Shown here: piece after piece, positions 59,075 to 64,000 of the stretch
Layout: every line of letters begins with the position of its first letter
Numbering within the stretch: position 1 is the stretch's first letter
DNA from: an uncultured Candidatus Saccharibacteria bacterium
Lineage (GTDB): Bacteria > Patescibacteriota > Saccharimonadia > Saccharimonadales > Saccharimonadaceae
Direction of reading: 5' to 3'
Length of the DNA stretch: 64,000 nucleotides
Assembly: GCA_938036825.1 (NCBI GenBank)
Contig: CALHWD010000005.1
Location: 124,001 to 188,000, forward strand
Translations under genes and position numbers: made by a program
The notes under the pieces: generated by a model
What the model was told of the DNA's origin: nothing
The model's input: the letters and a program-made list of their open reading frames with translations, nothing else
Databases searched by the model: none

Positions 59075-60580
59075 CTAATCCAGCTTCACCCCTGGGTACA
59101 CCGCCCGGGTGGTTTCGTCGATGTCGCTTTTGAGCTGTGGGAATGGCACACCTTCGCGCGCCGTGACGCCTTCAAAAATCCAGAAGACGCGCTCGCTAAA
59201 GCCCCAGCCACAGGCTGGCGGCATGCCGTATTCCAGCATTTCCACGTAGTCGATATCCAGCATCATAGCCTCCTCGTCGCCAGCGTCGCGCATCTGCTGC
59301 TGCTCCACAAAGCGGTTCAGCTGGTCGATCGGGTCGTTCAGCTCACTAAAGCCATTGCCAAGTTCGCTGCCGGCAATCACCGGCTGGAAACGCTCCACCG
59401 TCTGCGGGTTATCTGGGTTGGTTTTGGATAGCGGGCTAATAAACTTCGGCGTATTAACCAGCCAGACGGGCCCAGCCACCGTCTTGCGGATGTTCTTCCA
59501 CAGTTTATCGATGCCGCGTGGGATGGAATCGGTCTTTTCTACCTCCAGACCATGTTCTTTCAACGTGGCAGCTACCTCGTCGATCGTGGTATTATACACA
59601 TCAATCCCGTAGTGCTTGTTGATCACCTCAGCATAGTCCCACACCTGCCACTGGCCACTCATATCGACCTCAAACTCGCCCAGGCGAAACTGCAGGGTAC
59701 CAAACGTCCGCTCCAGCACATACTTATACATGTCTTCCATAAAGCGCATGCCTCGCTGCCAGTCCCAATAGGCGGCGTACCACTCCATGGCGATATGCTC
59801 GGGCAGGTGCTCATCAGAATAATTCTCGTTGCGAAAGCGCGGGCCAATATCGTACACCTTCTCAAACCCGGCCCCCAGCAGGCGCTTGAGCGGCAGCTCG
59901 TGACTAATCCGTAGATAGAACTGCTGGTCATCCAGCGCATCCATGTGAGTGACGAAGGGGTTGGCATCCGCTCCACCAGTGGTGTGCTCTAACACCGGTA
60001 CGTTGACTTCAGTAAAGCCATGCTGGTTGAGGTAATCACGCGTCGCCTGCCAAAACACGCTGCGACGGTAAAAGCGCTGGCGCACCGCTGGGTTGACATT
60101 CATATCCACATAGCGGCGGCGAAAACGCTCTTCCTTATTCTCGAGCTTTTCTGGCATTGGCCGCAGAGCTTTGGCGAGCAGCCGCAGCTCGCGCACGCCC
60201 ACCGAAATCTCACCCGTCTTCGTCCGCAGCACCGTGCCAGTTGCCTCGACAAAGTCGCCCGTGTCGAGTAGTTTGAGCTGTTTCATGCTGAGAATACCGC
60301 GCGGAGCGTCGAGCTCAGCCATTGTGTCGCGCTGCAGATAGAGCTGCACTGCGCCGCTCGCGTCTTGCAGCTTGATGAAGGCCAATTTGCCAAAACTGCG
60401 AATGGACACCACGCGCCCAGCCACCGTCACCTCCTGGCCAGCCAGTTCGTCGTACTGCGTGACCACTGTCGCACAGTCGTATGTGCGCTCAGTGTGTGCT
60501 GGGTAAGGGTCGATACCTAGCTCGCGCAGAGCTGCTAATTTTCGTAATCGTTCGTCTCGGTAGTCTTGTAATGTCGCCAT
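59075..60580 (-). CDS. lysS: Lysyl-tRNA synthetase, class II
   Basis: 501 residues. N-terminal OB-fold anticodon domain (about 50-145, VTVAGRVVSIRSFGKLAFIKLQD) and class II core with motif 2 FRNENYSDEHLPEH. Motif 3 departs from the common GLGIGIDRLVM of LysRS: it reads GWGFSERVFWIFEG, keeping the key Arg, and about 35 extra residues follow (PQLKSDIDETTRAVYPGVKLD). The motif 2 Glu-His also replaces the usual THNPEF. So this is a divergent LysRS subgroup. TATAAT lies 11 nt before the ATG. Confidence 0.9.
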   Translation of the reverse strand: MATLQDYRDERLRKLAALRELGIDPYPAHTERTYDCATVVTQYDELAGQEVTVAGRVVSIRSFGKLAFIKLQDASGAVQLYLQRDTMAELDAPRGILSMKQLKLLDTGDFVEATGTVLRTKTGEISVGVRELRLLAKALRPMPEKLENKEERFRRRYVDMNVNPAVRQRFYRRSVFWQATRDYLNQHGFTEVNVPVLEHTTGGADANPFVTHMDALDDQQFYLRISHELPLKRLLGAGFEKVYDIGPRFRNENYSDEHLPEHIAMEWYAAYWDWQRGMRFMEDMYKYVLERTFGTLQFRLGEFEVDMSGQWQVWDYAEVINKHYGIDVYNTTIDEVAATLKEHGLEVEKTDSIPRGIDKLWKNIRKTVAGPVWLVNTPKFISPLSKTNPDNPQTVERFQPVIAGSELGNGFSELNDPIDQLNRFVEQQQMRDAGDEEAMMLDIDYVEMLEYGMPPACGWGFSERVFWIFEGVTAREGVPFPQLKSDIDETTRAVYPGVKLD

Positions 60581-60694
60581 AATTGCTTGCTATTATAGCG
60601 GAGAATGGGATGGTTGTCGACTAGGACGGCAGCCTAATCGCTCCGCTCTACCAAGTTCTTAGAGAAGTGCGGCACTCAGCAGCTAATCTCTCTC

Positions 60695-61321
60695 CTATTT
60701 TGATTGCGAAGAAGTAGTCTGTGGTGCGCATGCAATTGCTGCTTCACCAGGGCCAGATGCAGTCATCGAGGCCTGTGTGTCCGTGCCAGTATACCCAATA
60801 TCGGGTGATGTCGTCATATTCCAGCCACCCTTGCCAGTCTTGCTTGGGCCAGTTGCAATGGCAATTGGTACCTGGTGCGCCCCTCTCTTTGCATTCGATG
60901 AATACACCAGTGTCGCTTGCGTCCGTTCTTGTTCGCCCGTCGAGAATTTTACCATAGTGAGTCGTGTTGTGCTGCCATCAGGGTTTGTGATGGTTGTTTG
61001 TGGGTTCTCTGCTGTCACAGTTATTTCTTGACGGGTTTTATCGCGACAATGAGTTTTGTCAGTGGCTGGATCGGTCACAAAGGGACTCTCTGTATACTTC
61101 GCCAGCTCACCAGAAGTTGGCCGCGCTGCAGCAACCGAGGTTTTTTCGCCAGGTTGGTAGTGCTGGTAGCCAATATAGCCCCCACCAATCAGCGCTACCG
61201 CAGCTGCAGCGAGCGCGGTGATTCGCCGCACTGCCGGGTGTTTATTATGCTCATATTTTAACCTCTTATCTGTATCCCCTTTGCTGGGGCGATGTGCGTG
61301 TCGTGCTGTATATCGAGTCAT
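60695..61321 (-). CDS. Membrane-anchored protein of unknown function
   Basis: 208 residues: a basic cytoplasmic N-terminus of about 30 residues, one helix (about 33-50) and an extracytoplasmic domain with Thr-rich strands and two Cys (HCRDK and IACAP) that could form a disulfide. Unrecognised. AAGGAGACCGACG gives a good ribosome site. It lies between lysS and greA with gaps on both sides. Confidence 0.7.
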   Translation of the reverse strand: MTRYTARHAHRPSKGDTDKRLKYEHNKHPAVRRITALAAAAVALIGGGYIGYQHYQPGEKTSVAAARPTSGELAKYTESPFVTDPATDKTHCRDKTRQEITVTAENPQTTITNPDGSTTRLTMVKFSTGEQERTQATLVYSSNAKRGAHQVPIAIATGPSKTGKGGWNMTTSPDIGYTGTDTQASMTASGPGEAAIACAPQTTSSQSK

Positions 61322-61563
61322 CGTCGGTCTCCTTGGGCTGTTATGGTTGATTGTCTATCATAGCATAACATCGACAATAACGCAATGATAGTGAATTGCT
61401 TATGGTTTGGTATGGTTATTCTGTATTCCCAGCAAATCAAGATTTTTCATATATTTAGCCTTTAGTATCAATACTAAAAGATTATTAACTATCGAAGGGC
61501 TGGATACATGCACCGTGCGTATAACTACATCCCTACTCTGCTGCTTTAATACTCACAGCAAAA

Positions 61564-61587
61564 GCCGAGCAGTTCATGCTGCTCGGC
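61564..61587 (-). terminator. Intrinsic terminator of greA
   Basis: GCCGAGCAG (61564-61572) pairs with CTGCTCGGC (61579-61587); TTTT follows on the minus strand. It lies 20 bp after greA. Confidence 0.9.
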
Positions 61588-61606
61588 CTATTATTTTGAG
61601 ATATAC

Positions 61607-62065
61607 TTATTGCACCTGCTGAATAGTGTAGGTGATCTCGCCCTTGGGGGTGGTGATCGTCACCTGCTCACCTGCACGGTGGCCCAGCAAGGCTTGGCCA
61701 AGAGGCGATTCGTCGCTAATCTTGTTCTCCAGCGGATCAGCCTCAACTGGGCCTACCACAGTATAGGTCTTTTCTAACCCAGCGTCCGAAGCGAGGGAGA
61801 CGGTGCTACCGAGGTGGATAGCACCAGTACTTGGGGCAGTAATCTGCTCGGCATTAAGCAAGATCTCCTCGATTTCGGCAATGCGCGTCTCTACCACGCC
61901 TTGCTCTTCGCGAGCGCTGTCGTACTCGGCGTTTTCACTCAGGTCGCCGTAGTCGCGAGCCTCAGCAATCTTCTCGGCAATCTCGCCGCGACGGCCCTTC
62001 AGCTCCTCCAGCTCTGCCTCGAGCTCTTGGCGGCCAGTATCAGTAATCTGGTAGGTTTTTTTCAT
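61607..62065 (-). CDS. greA: Transcription elongation factor GreA
   Basis: 152 residues. GreA rescues backtracked RNA polymerase. The N-terminal coiled coil carries the active acidic tip EARDYGDLSENAEYDSA, and the C-terminal FKBP-like domain includes GSTVSLAS and SPLGQALLGHRAGE. Length is normal. AAAGGAG lies 10 nt before ATG 62065; a closer ATG at 62074 in the same frame would add three residues. It follows proS by 51 bp and probably shares its transcript. Confidence 0.95.
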   Translation of the reverse strand: MKKTYQITDTGRQELEAELEELKGRRGEIAEKIAEARDYGDLSENAEYDSAREEQGVVETRIAEIEEILLNAEQITAPSTGAIHLGSTVSLASDAGLEKTYTVVGPVEADPLENKISDESPLGQALLGHRAGEQVTITTPKGEITYTIQQVQ

Positions 62066-62116
62066 TATCTTCATACTCCTTTCTTGCAAAGTCGGTGAGG
62101 CATGCCAGGGGCATGG

Positions 62117-63838
62117 CTATACCTTGCGACAAGCTCCGCAATGGTTACCCAGTGTAGCAAGCAATTGGCTTGTCGTCAAGCGCTGCTGCTTGCCCGTCCG
62201 GCGATCTACGACCTCCCACTCCTCTGTCTCAAGCAGTCGGTCGCTCACCGTGACGCGGGTTGGCATGCCGAGTAGCTCTGCATCGGCAAATTTTTCCCCG
62301 GGACGAGCGGCGCGGTCGTCGTATAGCACTGTAATGCCAGCGTGCTGTAGTGTATCATAAAGCTTATCTGCCGCCGCTACCGATTCCTTGCCAATCTGCA
62401 CCAAGTGTACGCGGGCTGGAGCTATTTCCTCAGGCCACACTAGGCCTTTGTCGTCAGCGAGTTTCTCCACAATCACACCCATCACGCGGGTAATACCAAT
62501 ACCGTAGCTGCCCATGTAGGCGTGATGCTGGCGGCCATCCTCGCCGGTAAAAACAAGGCCCATCTCCTCTGATTTTTGGGTACCAAAGTTGAAGATATTG
62601 CCCACCTCGGCCGTGCGACGTTTTTGGTAGACTTCGCCAGTCTCAGGCGAAATATCACCTTTTTTCGCAAGTTTAATCTCGACGAACTCGCTTGGTCGCG
62701 GTATATCACGGCCCCAGTTAGCGTTATAGGCATGCTGACCAGTTTTATTGGCACCAGTTTCAAAGTTCACCATATCTTCACATGAATCATCGACAAACAG
62801 CCGCACATTCTCTGGTAGATTATATAGCCCAGCAAAGCCTAGCTTCGCCCCTGTTGTTGCCTCAATCTGTTCACCATCCGCCAAGCGCAGCCACGATACG
62901 TCCGCCACCGCCTTAAGCTTATCTTCGTTAATTTCATAGTCACTCCGTACTACCGCCAGCAACATACCATCTGGCGAATCATACAACATCGACTTAGTGC
63001 TAGCTGTGCGCGGAATGTCCAGCGCTTTCGTCAGCGCTTCCGCACCGATGATATTTTCGTCATCTAACATGCCTAATGGTTTCATGACAGCACCAGCATC
63101 CGGGTTCGGCGTTGCACGCACCGGTGCAACTTCGGCGTTATAGGCAACATTCGTACTTGGCACGATGAAAATATCGTCCTCACCCGCCTCACAAATCGTC
63201 TGGAATTCGTGGCTAAACTTGGTAAAAGCTCCGCCGCTGGCAAACGTCACGTAGGTGTCATCCCCCAGGCCAAAACGGTTGTAGCAGCGCTTATAGGCCT
63301 CGATAACCTCTTGGTAGTAGGCGTCCAAATCTTCCTTACTGGCGTGGATGCTATACATGTCCTTCATGATAAACTCACGCCCGCGCATGATGCCGCTCTT
63401 GGCGCGCAGCTCGTTGCGGAGTTTGTTCTGGAATTGGTAGACGCTGATAGGCAGGTCTTTGTAACTCTTAAGGTAGCTGCGCAGCAGTTCGATAATCGGC
63501 TCCTCGTGCGTCCAGCCAAAACCGACCTCAGTGCCATCCTGCAGGTGCGACTTGAACCACACATCCACCAGCTCATCGCTCCAGCGGCCAGTCTCCTGCC
63601 AGAGCTCCTGGCGCTGCAGGGTACTCATCAGCAGTTCTTGGCTGCTGATGCGGTTCATTTCTTCGCGGACGATTTGCTTGATATTCTCGAGCACGGCCAG
63701 GCCCAGCGGCGTATAGGAATAGACGCCGGCCATCGTCTTGTGCACGTAGCCAGCGCGAATCAGCAGCTGGGCATTGTGCGCCACCTCATCGGCGGGGGCT
63801 TGTTTGCGGGTACGGGTGAAGGTGTGTGATAATCGCAT
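62117..63838 (-). CDS. proS: Prolyl-tRNA synthetase, bacterial type
   Basis: 573 residues. Class II core with motif 2 FRNELRAKSGIMRGREF-like segment (LRNELRAKSGIMRGREFIMKD), an editing/INS domain in the middle (about 225-400, with LPENVRLFVDDS), motif 3 (GSYGIGITRVM), and an anticodon-binding domain, ending in a Cys pair (HCGAC). This is the ProS type 1 plan. TATAAG ends 7 nt before the ATG. The 27-bp element shared with glyS lies 100 bp upstream. greA follows. Confidence 0.95.
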   Translation of the reverse strand: MRLSHTFTRTRKQAPADEVAHNAQLLIRAGYVHKTMAGVYSYTPLGLAVLENIKQIVREEMNRISSQELLMSTLQRQELWQETGRWSDELVDVWFKSHLQDGTEVGFGWTHEEPIIELLRSYLKSYKDLPISVYQFQNKLRNELRAKSGIMRGREFIMKDMYSIHASKEDLDAYYQEVIEAYKRCYNRFGLGDDTYVTFASGGAFTKFSHEFQTICEAGEDDIFIVPSTNVAYNAEVAPVRATPNPDAGAVMKPLGMLDDENIIGAEALTKALDIPRTASTKSMLYDSPDGMLLAVVRSDYEINEDKLKAVADVSWLRLADGEQIEATTGAKLGFAGLYNLPENVRLFVDDSCEDMVNFETGANKTGQHAYNANWGRDIPRPSEFVEIKLAKKGDISPETGEVYQKRRTAEVGNIFNFGTQKSEEMGLVFTGEDGRQHHAYMGSYGIGITRVMGVIVEKLADDKGLVWPEEIAPARVHLVQIGKESVAAADKLYDTLQHAGITVLYDDRAARPGEKFADAELLGMPTRVTVSDRLLETEEWEVVDRRTGKQQRLTTSQLLATLGNHCGACRKV

Positions 63839-63938
63839 AATCTCTCTTATAGTAACACAGGATTGGCAAAAGCGGCATGAGACAGCTAGGTTGAATGCTC
63901 ATAATTTCATCTCAAAAACCATCGCTGGCGCAGAAGCT

Positions 63939-63965
63939 CACCAAACCGAAAATGTTCCGGCCAGA
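63939..63965 (-). repeat. 27-bp element upstream of proS, shared with glyS
   Basis: It matches 19396-19422 at 26 of 27 positions and has the same orientation relative to the synthetase gene. A short imperfect CCGGAA/TTCGG pairing is possible in it. It lies before the TATAAG box, so it is a DNA element or the end of another transcript rather than part of the proS mRNA from that promoter. Confidence 0.7.
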
Positions 63966-64000
63966 TAGAATGGTGGTGCTTTTCCGTATATTTGGTTGCT

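Overview
The window reads as a piece of a small bacterial chromosome, most likely from the Candidate Phyla Radiation and best matching Candidatus Saccharibacteria (TM7). The reasons are: a Gram-positive style envelope (two surface proteins with LADTG sorting signals, FtsE-FtsX next to a PcsB-like CHAP hydrolase, MurD, UppP); a single-chain GlyRS and an unusual LysRS; a very short HPF; many short lineage-specific hypothetical proteins; compact operons with ATGA overlaps; and intact genes ending in UGA together with an RF2 gene, which excludes the UGA=Gly code of Gracilibacteria/Absconditabacteria. This placement is inferred from gene content, not from a tree. Base composition looks roughly half G+C, with one clearly AT-rich gene (17118-17885). 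About 85% of the genes lie on the minus strand. I see no tRNA, rRNA, CRISPR array, insertion sequence or prophage.

Layout. 1-9.3 kb: a truncated RNase HI gene, a WYL regulator, small metabolic genes (VOC protein, glutamine amidotransferase, Nudix, Hpt), a SUKH-domain gene, several unknowns and a frameshifted DUF3800 gene. 9.4-13.7 kb: two tandem surface proteins that share a seven-bladed Asp-box propeller, one of them fused to a GH16 glucanase; both carry LADTG cell-wall anchors. 13.8-17.9 kb: an accessory block with a frameshifted CPBP protease, an unknown gene coupled to an Imm5-like immunity gene, and an AT-rich membrane protein. 17.9-26.5 kb: glyS; a kinase-regulator-recO operon; a flippase-like protein, xseA, xseB and a methyltransferase in overlapping frames; and a THUMP-type RNA methyltransferase. 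26.6-31.8 kb: rpmA, a lone receiver protein, a CtpA-type protease and a remarkable 680-bp intergenic region. 31.9-34.9 kb: ftsE-ftsX-pcsB-like hydrolase. 35-44.8 kb: prfB, an M48 protease, murD, secA with an M16 peptidase, hpf. 45-51.7 kb: serS-pyrD, an ABC exporter, uppP. 52-59 kb: a small membrane protein with a structured leader, a DUF2207 protein, a large six-hairpin-like surface protein, and a large unknown protein with a caspase-like His/Cys pair. 59-64 kb: lysS, a membrane-anchored unknown, proS-greA.

Points that stand out. (1) At least nine genes have an extended -10 box ending exactly 6 nt before the start codon and no Shine-Dalgarno sequence, which predicts leaderless mRNAs as a normal mode of expression. 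(2) The 30416-31096 gap contains 291 consecutive bases without G, a 26-bp perfect palindrome and a tight G-quadruplex motif. (3) A 27-bp element is shared by the regions upstream of glyS and proS. (4) The leader of the 51994 gene can bury its Shine-Dalgarno sequence in an 8-bp stem. (5) The pyrD product has class 2 architecture with a class 1 catalytic Cys. (6) Two genes, CPBP and DUF3800, are each broken by a one-base change.
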